A model generated the notes under the pieces. It did not search any database. It was given only the letters and a program-made list of their open reading frames with translations, and was not told where the DNA came from. A program made the translations under genes and the position numbers. DNA of 64,000 nt. Source: Collybiopsis luxurians FD-317 M1. Taxonomy: Eukaryota > Basidiomycota > Agaricomycetes > Agaricales > Omphalotaceae. Below are positions 23,635-34,642 of the stretch, one piece after another. Location of the stretch: the NCBI GenBank assembly GCA_000827265.1, contig KN834791.1, forward strand, positions 283,445-347,444. Reading direction: 5' to 3'. Each line of letters begins with the position of its first letter. Position 1 is the stretch's first letter.

Positions 23635-26600
23635 TCATGAGGCTGATCCTTCTGAATCCACAGCAACACCAGGATTCGATAAGGCAAATGCCACTACTCG
23701 GTCTCTGTTTGTAGAGGCTGACGAGTGGGACTCCAAGCTTTCCCTACTGTTCGCAAACGACGACTCAAATTCCAGTTGCGTCATGGGGCTGTCCGTGCGC
23801 TGTATATCATCCATATCCGACGGTGACGAGCTCCGCATTAAAGGTAGATGATTTTCCAACACGCCCGGAGGGGACTGTGGCTGTTCAGGTTTTTCAGGTT
23901 TCGTCCAGACCCGGACCGCACCATCATGGCTTCCCGTCGCAAACATAAAAGGGTTATCTACTGCGTGGTTCCAGGCTATACAGGTAAGGTCCCCTCCAAG
24001 ATCCTGGGCTCGGACATGGTGAAGCAGTGCGCCCGATTCTTGATCCCAGATGTGTATATCCCCGGCTGTAAAAAAATTCAAAAGCCCACATGAGCCTCCT
24101 AGTGCATATGCATGTGTGGGGGACCCGTTACCTTTTCCAGCGCACAGAACCAATTCGTCATTTTTACCTCCAAAGTAACTGGGGCCCGCAAAGTCGACCG
24201 GTGACTTAGGCATGTAGGTATGTCTTGGAAAAAAGGGTCAGGATAAAAGCCAGTGTCGGATAATTGATATTTTTCTTTACCGAAGGGTCAGTCGAGCCGT
24301 GTCTTTGTTTCCTTTGATTATTTCTAGCTTCCAAAGTTGCGGAGGTGCCTTTCGAACAGATTGAGCATCGACGCAACTTAGGAGTGCAGATTTGCGCACC
24401 TTGTTCTCATAGCTAACTAGCGCTACAAGACCGTTTCGGGTATTCTTTGCCAACGTGATATCCTTGACATCGTTAAGTACGGGGGTAGTACTAATGGAGC
24501 TGTTAGTGTCATACTGATCCAAACAAACCGGTGGAAATGTCACTTACTGTTCCATTTCCGAAGTTTCCATATTATACACTGGGATCATAAACTATCAATA
24601 AAGAATGATTAGTTTTTTCCGCGATGTACTCACCAGTAAGCCGTTTTTCTACCCTCGATCTACTAGGCTCGAGTCCATCTGGCGACTTGAGCAAAGGTCC
24701 TACACCCAGCAGACGCACACCATCGGGTGTGACGGCTACGTCTTGCAATTTCATAGTGCCGAAATCGTATTTCCCCAATTCCTGAGTTGACAATCAACTA
24801 AAAGTCAATCAAATAAGAGAGCGCGTACCTTGCCCTTCAAGTTCTGAAACGCAGAAGGACCGCATATGAGCATGCAAATTAAACCATAGAGAGATGAGTG
24901 CGGCACACCAGCTTAGCAACATGGCTTCCTTCGACGGACAGGAAGGCTATGGGAAATCAGAATTTGCCGATGTGAAGTGGACGTGTAGCGCTCACCTTCG
25001 CCGCCGGGGAACCATGTAATAGACTCGATAAATGTCGGTCGATCAATAGTCTTTTGACAAACACCGTCCTAAGCGGTAAAAGACCGTAAGCCCAAGTAAC
25101 ACGGTAGAAGAAAGTCGGCGACTCACTTGCGTCCAGGCCTTGACAACACTGCTAAGCTTGGTGAGTAAAAGATGACCGTTGGGAGACCTGTGCAGATAGA
25201 ACTCCAACGTGAGCGGAACTCGAAAAAGATTGAAAATTTTTGATACCAAGCAACTTGTCCGACGAATCCCCTTGCGTGAGCGAGTGTACGATGATGAGTA
25301 AGGGCAGAAGCAGAATTCTATATAATGACCTAAGTATGAGGACTACGGGATTGCTGATAGCTTTGGTAATACTAACCTGGACACCGAAAATGACCGAAGT
25401 CCTATCCCAACTACAGGGTCTAAGCATCGGACACTGACAAACCAAAAGAATCATCGCCGAGACATACCTTGAAGTCGCCAAAAACTTTCCATCAGGTGAG
25501 AACTGCATATGCCTCACTAAAGCTATATGAGGCTGCTCATCCTGAGTCGGGTGTAAGCACCTGAGCTTGGGTACCAACGCAGTCACCCGGGATCGAACAA
25601 CGCCTTTCACTGGCGGGTCCGTTAATCGGGGTTTACGATCTGAGGGCTGCCCGGTAGATGAGCTACTTGTCCTTTGACGATGAGGTGAGCGGGTGTCAGT
25701 AGACATAGTTAAAGCCGTAGTCAGCTTAACCGTACGAAGCGCATTCTTCCAAAGCTGTCTTCCAACAGTAGGTGGAGCCGGGCTCGTAGGTGTATTAGGA
25801 GGTACGCCTGCTCCCGTTGGAGAAGCAAAGCCTGCAGTCGGAGTAGTCGGAGAATCTGCTTGTGGCGATGACGGCCCGGTTTCCGAAGGGCGACGGCGGC
25901 CCATTGCCGAGGCAGCAACGTCTATTGGCATACTGACCGGGAGACCGTTCTCGACGTCGCTTACTTTTTCTCCATCGCTAGATATGATGCTCTTGGTAAG
26001 GGATTTGACGCGTCGCAGCTTGATACCTGCTTTGGAGACACGGTTCGAGGCCCACTTTGAAGACCAGCGCAAACCCCGTCTTACAAAGGCGATGACACGA
26101 AGCTTCAGGAACTTGTCATTCATTTCAATGAGGACATCTCCAAGCCACTTTTTGCCACTATGGTGTGCGAACGCCCATCGTTCAGACGCGAACCATGCCG
26201 AGACGGCCAGTAAACCTAGGAAGAGAAAGTGAATACCAAGGAAGCTCGAATGGGGGTAAGCGCACCGAATGAAGAGAACGCAGTGAATACTGTGGTGATG
26301 GCTGAAGTAACTTTATCCTATAAAACCAGATGAGGAATTATCCCCTGTGGAATGAAAAGATCTTACTTGACCAGAGGCATAAGTAAAAAGGCAAAGGCCG
26401 ATCGAAAAAGAAGCGACGGATAGCACAAGGAAAATCAACGGACTCCGCTTGATCCAGATAAGGACCCACCAAGGAACTCGGTGTCCAGGAGAACGACTAA
26501 AAAAGCAGAAATATTCAACGATTCCAGTCTTCAAAACACCTATGCGTGACTTACTACATGGCCTGTTTCCAAGTTAAACCCAGCAGGCTGTTTACGGCGG

Positions 26601-27849
26601 CTGCGATACTGAAAACTAGGCTCGAAAACCAAAAGCAATTTACCGCAGCACTGGTCTTTTGAACTTCACCAACGGAAAACTGCAGGGTTGAAGCTGTAAC
26701 GGCGGAAAAGAATGTGGCTATAGTTGAAAGATTAAGCAGGTTCGTGGCTCCGTGTTTCTGGGCAAAGCGGATGTTTGGAATATTGACTTCAGTGAATAAA
26801 GATAATGTGCTTGTAATGCTATCGAGATGTTCGCCCATCTCGACGGCAAGGTCCTGGATGTAGCGCTGGACGGCGGGATATCGGAATTGACCTTATCCAG
26901 CAAAAATATAATAAGAGGCTGCAACGTTTGTAGCATAGAAGAGCACACCTTGATAGTTCTGTAAACAATTCGCCCAGTATTTGAGGTCACCCTCAAAGCT
27001 GGAGATTGACGCATTGACGGCTTCATCCGTGAACTCGGGAAACTCATTCAAGGAGTCCACAAACGCCGTAACTTCCCTGGCCAGAGCTTCGAACTGATTT
27101 GGAAACTCTTCCAGGTCAATGTTAGCATCAACTATGGGCCGCGCAACATGAGGAAGAGCTCTATGTTTGCCGGAGAGATGAGGGCTCCTCCTGGACTTGT
27201 GATGCTTTTTGGCTTTCTCATCACCATCCGATCCTGGGATAGATGCCGGAGCCTTGATTTTACGGGGATACACGTCAGATGCATTCTGTCGATAGAGGTG
27301 AAGTAAGTGCGCGAGCCGGGTCCGCAAATGGAATGCAGAAGCGAGGATTGCGGCAGAACTTCCTAGTTGTCGAGCCGCATTTGAAAAATTCCGAAGCTGG
27401 GAATGTGAAGAATAGGCGAATCTTCTACAACATTTAATTCTTACCTCTTTATCTAGGTTATTTATTTTCCTGAAGGTTACAGTTGTTCATCGAGCGGATC
27501 TGTTCATACAAGCTGCTACGTACTTTTGAAACCTGTGAAAAGCTTCTGCACCGGCGGTCTGGAGGTGCTCATCAACCGTAGCTGAGATGAAGGAATGTAT
27601 TAAAACCAAGCGGCAACTGTGTGGCCCATGCTACTTACGGACATCTCGGTCGTCCTCAAACATCTGCTGCTGATTGAGACCTGCACTTGTCAGTAGACAA
27701 AAGCAATTGTAAATGACCATAAACTTACTCGATTCGTTACCGACTTCTTGCTTCAGTAGTATCTCCATTAAACTCAGTATAGTCTCCCTGCGGTTGGACG
27801 TCGAGGGACGTCTGGGCGCTGCATCTTGTTCGTCGTCGAATTTGGGCAT
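23635..27849 (-). CDS. Membrane-anchored WD40 protein with WDR26/Gid7-like propeller
   Basis: Twenty-one exons keep one frame for 1032 residues: 27849-27729, 27680-27639, 27581-27524, 27469-27445, 27396-26947, 26865-26555, 26496-26367, 26317-26266, 26215-25468, 25419-25377, 25317-25247, 25187-25127, 25068-24996, 24946-24909, 24843-24829, 24781-24634, 24578-24548, 24490-24400, 24348-24281, 24223-24132 and 24065-23635. Residues 1-270 are helical and polar (EFPEFTDEAVNASISSFEGD). Four hydrophobic helices follow at about 274-295, 306-329, 354-377 and 384-405, then a Ser/Pro-rich linker. From about 629 there are WD40 repeats (MQFSPDGKFLATS, VAWSPNGHLLLTK, SHDGAVRVW). The propeller resembles WDR26/Gid7, but no LisH/CTLH part is seen, and that resemblance was judged by eye. 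A damaged paralogue is at 61509-64000. A scaffold on an internal membrane is a reasonable guess. Confidence 0.85.
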
Positions 27850-28518
27850 ACCGGAGCAAAATTGTACTAGAAACGAAGATGAAAAGGATCCGCATAGGGA
27901 AAAGAGTTTGAACACTTACCTGAATGATTACACGTCCGCTACCTGGAAGTTTCGGTGAAAGAGATGATCCAAATAGATTCTAGCCAGTTTGTAAGATAAG
28001 TTTTGATGTGAATCCGAGAGTTAGTTGTTGTATTAGTCGTTTACAGTGGTCGTAAGAAGTACATGCACAATGTGACGGGAAGAGAGCTGACGCTAAGCGC
28101 CGAGGCATTCATTGAACGGGCCATGAGGCTCGGTTATGATTGGCGCTTATTTATTCCAACTTTTTCATTCTGTCTTGCTGCCGGGACCGAGAAAAGGAGG
28201 GGAATAAGATTGAGAAGGATGACAATCTCGCTAACGTGAAAGGCGATTAAGAAAGAACGGTCGTAAACGGTCATGTGATCGTTGCGTTCGAATTTAAATT
28301 TTAATGTTTTAGAAGCGGTGTGAGCTGTAATTTTAATAACCGGAACTGAATGATTGCTGTTCAACTGCTGTTCAACCAGTTCATGAGTTATGAAAGAAAC
28401 AGAATAAAGAGTGAGAACGGTATTCAATGCAACTGACACAGTGATTTCATGAACACAGGAAGAAAGAAGTAAGCAATAGCAAGCGGGGTGATGGGCTAGT
28501 CTTCTACTTGAAGCTTCT
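27850..28518. other. Intergenic, no gene seen
   Basis: Lies between the start of the membrane/WD40 gene and the stop of the DUF6697 gene, both on minus. It should contain the promoter of the former. A 101-codon minus frame at 28134-28439 has no motif. Confidence 0.45.
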
Positions 28519-30583
28519 TTACCAACCCTCTACGTATTCATCATCATCACTACTATCACTATCATCGTCTTGGATTCTCGACCTTTTCTTGGCCTTCTTC
28601 TCGGCTTTCTTTGCAGCCGACTTCGTATTGGTCTTCCCTTTCTTGCGCGGAGGTGGAGGCGTCCAAGACGAGAGTTTTTCTATAAGCTCTCGCTGAAGGC
28701 TTTCGTCATACCCCACACATTTCACCGCAAGGATTCCGAGGTGCTGACAAAGTTCCATTAGCATACAGAAGGCAATCCTGAGCTGATTACTCCATACCTG
28801 CTGGCCTTGACTATAAGCATCGTCAATTTCCTCGGCAGTTATGTGACTATACGAGTCATTTTCGCCCAAAGCTTCACCAACTTCTTCCTCAGTTGGTTCC
28901 CTACCTAACTGTTTCCGAAGGTGAATCATTGCCCGGACAGTTCTTCCCCAACCATCGGTATGCAGAACTGTGGACCAATTTGAGCGAAACTATCAAGGGC
29001 ATCACAATCATGCCCATTCACAGCTAAAGAGCCATAAAACCTTACTTTGGGGGTCTGCATCACCCATTCAGTCTGTGTTAGCGATTCAGCTACAAAAGAC
29101 TGGTAATCCCCGGCATATTGCCATTTACTTGGCTCGAGACAGATAAAAAGGTGCCGAATAGTCTTATCTTCATCTTTGGCAGAGAAAGGCATCGAATCAA
29201 AGAATAAGCCTGGTTCACCGGGTTGCCCAGGTGCATTCGGCTGGAATTTGCAATTATTCAAGAACATCCAATGCTTCCTTCCATGGCGTGCTAAGTGGCG
29301 TCCACCAATCCTCGGAAAAGACTCTTGCTGGCTGCCGCCAAAGACACTGGTGATATAGGCGCGAGAGAAAGTCCGAGATCGAAGACTATCTTCCAAAGTG
29401 ACCGAAAAGGTGGCGTAACCGCGAAGCCGAGTTTGAACGGTGATGTCGTCCAGATCCATGTCCTTCTTGATCTTTGGTTTTTGCTCCAATTCCTACAAAC
29501 TTTTGAGTCGAAACCAGGCGATATTCAAGAGACTTGAATTCACTCACAGTGGGAATTGCATTGTTCTGGCTGATGAATATCACGTCGTCGTCATTTGGTT
29601 CCATCTTGGGCTGGATTAGGCGGATTTTCGTATCTTTATCTTCCCCCTCTGATTCGGTGTCTCCAGGTCCAGGAGAGATGGAATGCGAACGCTGAACACG
29701 AGAAACCGGGCGGTTACGACTAGCTCGATTATGAGCAGATAAATCCAGATCACAGAATGTCCAACCCACAGATTTTGGGTTAGTACGACACCGACGAATT
29801 CCATCTTCGGTCTCTTGTTGGGTCCAGTCTCGGACTTTATCTTTATTGTTCTTCAACGAGATCAGCGCCAACTCACAACTCACAGTACAAAGGAGAAATA
29901 TTACCGTTTCTTTGTTGAATTTGCAGGAATTGTCGAGGTAATTTTGAGCTGCAGGCCACAATCCCAAATATTAGTCTGAAGAGCGGCAACTCTAAGAGAT
30001 TTTACCTCGAGCTTGACTCGGTCGACGTTGAAGCCAGCATCATCCAACTCTGATTCTGCCTAAATATCATTCCTCTATTCAGATACCTCGAGCACAGCAG
30101 GTCAAGCACCCACCTTAATCCTGTGTTTCAACAACTCTACATCCTGATTTTTTACCTTGACATGAGCCTCTAATTCTTTGATTCGAGATTGCAAGCGCGC
30201 GTTTTCGGCCAACAATTCCTCTAGGGTTAGTTTATTTTCAGGCCTTTCCATCGTAATGCTTCGGTGATCTACAGAAATTGTGCATAGTAAGGATTTAGGA
30301 AAAGGCAAACAAGAGTTCAAAGACGAACCTGATCTGTCGCTAAGCGAATTCTTTGCCGACCGAAGGTCCGTGGCGTCATCCACATCCCGTGGACGTAATA
30401 AACTTCTTTCCTTCCTTTTGTGGCTTTCTTTTGAACAATAACAATCTCAAACATTGGAGGGGCCCTCAATCGCGATTCATATCTGCGTATGAGCACCTCG
30501 CGCACAAGATGTAGCTTGCCGTCTCGTGCGACGGGAATTATGAAGATATCAATCACGTTGTTCACGCGGTAACGTGCCTTCAT
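28519..30583 (-). CDS. DUF6697-domain protein, intact copy
   Basis: Clear exons are 30583-30325, 30268-about 30110, about 30060-30010, about 29955-29548, 29492-29046, 28989-28798 and 28743-28519. The product starts MKARYRVNNVIDIFIIPVAR, has a leucine-rich coiled coil, an acidic Ser-rich linker, and the DUF6697 core: FGGSQQESFPRI, PNAPGQPGEPGLFF, WQYAGDYQ, LTQTEW, then IHLRKQLGREPTEEEVGEAL and VKCVGYDESLQREL. A basic, nuclear-signal-like tail follows, then a Ser/Asp tail. The fold has no known activity; a nuclear role is inferred from the basic tail. Two junctions are unsettled: the end of exon 1 uses a weak donor, and the join near 29950-30000 is one base out of phase with standard splice sites. 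That may be a sequencing slip or an unusual splice. The tandem neighbour is broken. Confidence 0.75.
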
Positions 30584-30697
30584 CCTACGCAGCCTGAGCG
30601 ACGAGTCCGACGCGTATATATATTATCACATTACTATGAAACTCATTTAAGCAACAAATATCCCTTCTACAGAAACAAAGTGGAGTAAGCAGATATG

Positions 30698-32462
30698 CTA
30701 TTTCCGCTCAGGACGACTTTTGGTTCCAGCTGTGAGCATAACTTCTGACCATTCAGACTCTTCCTGCTCTTCGATTTCGTTTATAGGACCAACTACTTTG
30801 CGGTTTCCTTTTGATCTCGTAGCTGTCTTTTTTCTCTCTGTATTGTCCACTTTCCCCTTCCCTCCTCGCTTTTCCTTTGGCCCCTTGCCCTGGAGCTTTA
30901 TCCAGGTCAAAGACTTCTCCACCAGCTCCTTCTGAAGACCTTCATCATACCCAACGCATTGAAGGACAAGGATATCGAGCCTCTACTTAGTCATTACCAT
31001 TCAGAAACAGAGCATATCTTCCAAGAGGAACACAAACCTGTTTACCCGTATCAAAAGCATCCTTTACTTCCTCGACAGTGATATGCTTGCAATCATTATC
31101 TTCCTCCTGGATCTGCTTCGGAGTTGGCTCCTGTCCCAGGGTTTTCCGCAGATGTATTTGGACGCGAACATATCGCCCCCAAATCTTTTGGATAGCATTG
31201 GTCCAATAAGTGTGAAACTGAGTGAAAAAAAGAACTATCAACTCACATTCCATGATCAAATGCAAAACAAGACATTTTACCTTGGGTGACTGTCTAAGCC
31301 ACTCTTCCTGCGTCAAGGGCTCGGCGACGCAGCGAGTTAATCACCTAGATACAACCACTTATCCGACTTCATATGCGCAAATCCATGGCAAGGAATATCG
31401 TGCGTCTCCGAATAAGCAAAAGGGCGCGACGAGTACCACAAGCCTGGCTCTCCAGGACGCTCCAAAACATCCAATTCTCCCTTCCATGTTTGTCGAGGTT
31501 CTCTTGTTTGATCGTAGGAAAAGCAGACACCTCGGAGCCTCCGTAAGTTTGACTTATGAATCTGCGAGAGACATGGACATTTCGAAGGGTTAGTTCAAGA
31601 GTGACGTTGAATGTCACACATTGAGCTATGGCCAGGCGGGAATCCACAGTAGCAGTATCGACCAGCATTTCCTCTTTGATTTTGGGTTTGATATCGAGAT
31701 CGTGTTTCTTTGGAGGAAGAGCAAAGTCAGGCGAAGCTACAGCTATAAACTAATGGCTAAGTTACGTACGGGATGCTTTGCAGTCGTCGAAACTCGACCC
31801 CTCTTACGTCTTGCTGCAGGTTCGACGTCTTCCTGATCACCTTCATCAAGGCTCATCTCCGATTCAGTATCCCCTGGCCCAGGAGAAATTGATCGCGAGG
31901 CGCGAGTACCGCTATATTAGAAATGTAAACGTAGACTCGTTAATGTGTTTGAGTAAAATCAGGCTCACAGGACGCTAATCCAAGGCGTGAACTTGAACCG
32001 TTTGTCAGTGTTACCCACAAAAAGTACAACTCTGTCAAATTTAAGCTTCGTTTTTTTTCTGGGCTCTTCATCCTCATCCTTCAAGGTTCTGCAGACAGTC
32101 ATAGTTGACTAGGAATGACAATCTAAATTTCGTCAGTTAAGATTCAGGCACCCACCGTTTAAGGGAGGTTTCTGGTAGGAGTGGCTGTAGAAAGAGAAAC
32201 GTTACAAGGCTATTTTCCTCAAACTATGATGACATATGTAGTTTCAAGAAGTGTATGCCGCATACCTGAGACTTGTATTCGAAAGCATCTTCAAAAACTT
32301 CGTCTGGTATAGGTTCCTATCGTATACAGTGGCAAAAAAAAAAAAAAAACGAAAAATGACGAAAAGTTTTTCAGTTAAAACAATGGCGAAAAGGATAACT
32401 TTCAGCCCTACCTGCTTGACTACTAGTGCCACTGGCGTCTTCTCCGTGTCATAGAAAGCCAT
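30698..32462 (-). pseudogene. DUF6697-related gene, second copy, apparently broken
   Basis: The 5' part reads well through short introns: MAFYDTEKTPVALVVKQ, EPIPDEVFEDAFEYKS, then a basic linker and the family signature SISPGPGDTES. The core matches the intact copy (YGGSEVSAFPTIK, HGRENWMFW; later LTQEEWLRQSPK, IHLRKTLGQEPT, CVGYDEGLQKELVEK) and ends in a basic tail at 30698. However, near 31460-31470 the frame shifts between ENWMFW and GEPGLWYSSRPF, with the intervening asparagine/proline segment missing. Near 31330-31345 a TAA follows YLGD before the frame resumes at AEPLTQEEW. No standard intron repairs either place. It is probably a pseudogene, unless these are assembly errors. Confidence 0.65.
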
Positions 32463-32658
32463 GGGCGTGGGCAAATAATACGTGAGAACTTGGCGAAATC
32501 AAATCACGAGAAAGTCATGTGTAAGATTGAGTCGCGCCCCGACGCGTCGGCTGAAGTTGGCTCATTAAATCGCATTGAAGGCTATCATTTTAGATCGAGT
32601 CTCATTCAGATAACCAAATAGTTGATGGGAAATGAAATACACGCCTCCCTGACTGTAA

Positions 32659-32739
32659 TGACCACCTAAAGAGTTGAACCTGCAATCTCGTCACGAAATT
32701 CCACCGTAGTCAGACGCGATACTATTTTGCCAGGCGGCC
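32659..32739 (-). pseudogene. Degenerate tRNA-Arg copy
   Basis: The minus strand matches the intact tRNA-Arg(ACG) at 32923-33016 in the acceptor 5' side, D-arm and anticodon arm (TCTGACTACGG). The T-stem is broken: GCAGG is opposite CTTTA. The intron-like insert also differs. It is unlikely to give a functional tRNA. Confidence 0.7.
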
Positions 32740-32922
32740 ACAATGAATAGAGTAGATGCGCTTTGAATAGTGAGATACATACCGCTTCTGATTCTTTGGA
32801 TCAGTGTTCTTCAAAAACAAGATCTAGAATATTGTATGCCCGGCGGTAATTTAGCTCGACCACAAGCATTCTTTTCAGCAGTTTAGTCAAATAGAGCAAA
32901 AATGAATGTTTTGGATGCAAAA

Positions 32923-33016
32923 TGACCACCGCAGGGGTCGAACCTGCAATCTCCTGATAACGATCTTTATCGTTCTATTATCGTAGTCAGACGCGATGCC
33001 ATTTCGCCAGGCGGCC
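32923..33016 (-). tRNA. tRNA-Arg(ACG) with intron
   Basis: The minus strand forms an acceptor stem GGCCGCC/GGTGGTC with two G-T pairs and discriminator A. The anticodon stem TCTGA/TCAGG carries ACG, and the T-arm is GCAGG-TTCGACC-CCTGC. A 22 nt intron lies one base after the anticodon. ACG is read as ICG in eukaryotes and decodes CGU, CGC and CGA. Degenerate relatives flank it on both sides. Confidence 0.88.
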
Positions 33017-33312
33017 ACGAAAAATAAGGTTGATGCGCTCTTGATGTAAAAAGAATTCCAAGGCCAGGATGGGCCATTCAAAGACTATGAGAGAGCGTCA
33101 AGTTCAACTTGTTATCCCGCCTACATATGCACTCATTACCATGCCACCCAAATCCCTTGTGATTCACTTTCTGCAACTTCGTCTGCCAAAATCTCATTTT
33201 TTCCAAGCTCTGCGGGGCCTAACCCAGAGTTGCAGTTTCTTAAAGTCTTTGAGTGGTGTGCAGATTCATTTAGCTAGACTATAACATACTTTTGGAGCTC
33301 CTAGTGATCAAT

Positions 33313-33385
33313 CGTCGAACCTGCAATCTCTCGACCATGTAATTTTGGTTAATCGCGGTCAAACACGTATAGGCGCGTCAGCTTA
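33313..33385 (-). pseudogene. Possible tRNA-Arg-derived relic
   Basis: GTCGAACCTGCAATCTC is identical to the T-arm and variable region of the intact tRNA-Arg, and a loose match continues into GCGGTCAAACACG. The rest does not fold as a tRNA. It is weak but consistent with a local family of decayed copies. Confidence 0.4.
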
Positions 33386-33646
33386 AAGTCAAAGATTCGC
33401 TGTATAAGTCTGGCCAATCCTAGTGCAATTTTGCTTGATCGGCCCTCAGGCTACATGTAATTCAGATAGGCAAGGCAGCTGTGGGGCTGCATTTTACCTC
33501 AAGCCGGACGCTTATGCCCGATAATCAGTGCTATCAACTTGCAGATGAAATGGCTCACCCTACTCCTTGAATCGTGCAATAAATTACAATGAGTGGAAAA
33601 CGAAAGAATAGAAAGAGAAAAAAGCACTTGATCAAGTTCCAACGAG

Positions 33647-33699
33647 TGACCACCGCAGGGGTCGAACCTAACAGACTGATCGTAGACGCGATGCCATTA
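33647..33699 (-). pseudogene. Truncated tRNA-Arg copy
   Basis: TGACCACCGCAGGGGTCGAA matches the 3' end of the intact tRNA-Arg exactly. The anticodon and D regions (AGACGCGATGCCATT) follow with a deletion between them. The 5' acceptor half is missing. Confidence 0.65.
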
Positions 33700-33815
33700 A
33701 TATTAGGGAAGACAAATTACAAATTCATGATGGTAGATGGAGCAATATTATACAAGATTCTTCAGTAACAATTCTGTCCGTGCAAAAGAAGAACAACATC
33801 CAATCATCCCCCGCT

Positions 33816-34642
33816 CTACTCCCCAACAGTCTCCCTAGCAATATCTCCAGGCTCCCTATCCTCGATCGAGTCAGGTTCAGCCTTACGACGTTGCCCATTC
33901 TCGTCGACCATCACTACATGGCCTGGCTTTTTCATACCACTTCCACTGTGTGCAGCAATCTCCTGTCCTTGGGCGTCACGTTGTGCGGAAAACTGGGGTT
34001 GAGGCGGAGCAGAGGTACTCGATGTTCCAAAAGCAGAAGATGTTTTGGGTGCATCGGCGGTGGAAGTTTGGGTTGGAGCGGGTTTGGATTGTGTGGATTG
34101 TGTGTTATCTTCGCCGGGTTCCTTGAATGGATCGTTTTTCTCCGTCTGAAATAGATGACAGCAGATTAGGATTCTGAATAGACCAGATGAGATGAGCAAA
34201 AGAAACATACATCCTCCTGCTCTTGCTTCTTCTTCAACTCCCCGGTTCTACGTTCTTTACCTTGCTCGACCAGTTCCGGATTCTTCGTCACTTTTCCTTT
34301 CAATTCCTCCTTGAGCCCAGTAAGCTTATCTCCGACGGAGACGCCCTGACGGTACTGGGGTCCATACCCTACAGCACCGGCGTGGCGTTGCTCAGGATAG
34401 TCATCCGAAGGAGCGCTGGATTGGGATTGTGTGTTTGAATCTACACCACTGCCTCCGGAGGCGGTAGTTGGGTTGGGCGAGGCTGAATCTACGTTGGAAA
34501 CCGTAGATGAGGGTGATTCATAGCTAGATGACGACGGGGGAACGCCAGTATGAGAACCGAGAGTAGACTTTGTAGAGGAGAAAGACTGAGAAGGAGTAGG
34601 GTTCTCAGCGGTTGTAGTAGTGGATGGTGTATAAGAAGACAT
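33816..34642 (-). CDS. Low-complexity hydrophilic protein, unknown function
   Basis: Two exons (34642-34211, 34145-33816) give 253 residues. The first half is Ser/Thr/Pro-rich, followed by a charged helical block with GLKEELKGKVTKNPELVEQG and KERRTGELKKKQEQED, then DPFKEP and a Gln/Ser/Pro tail ending EDREPGDIARETVGE. No signal peptide or membrane helix is present. The KGK..NPELVEQG..R.TGELK block resembles soluble stress-type fungal proteins and recalls CsbD-like sequences, but the assignment is not secure. The lone 65 nt intron has standard ends. Expression under stress would be a guess. Confidence 0.75.
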
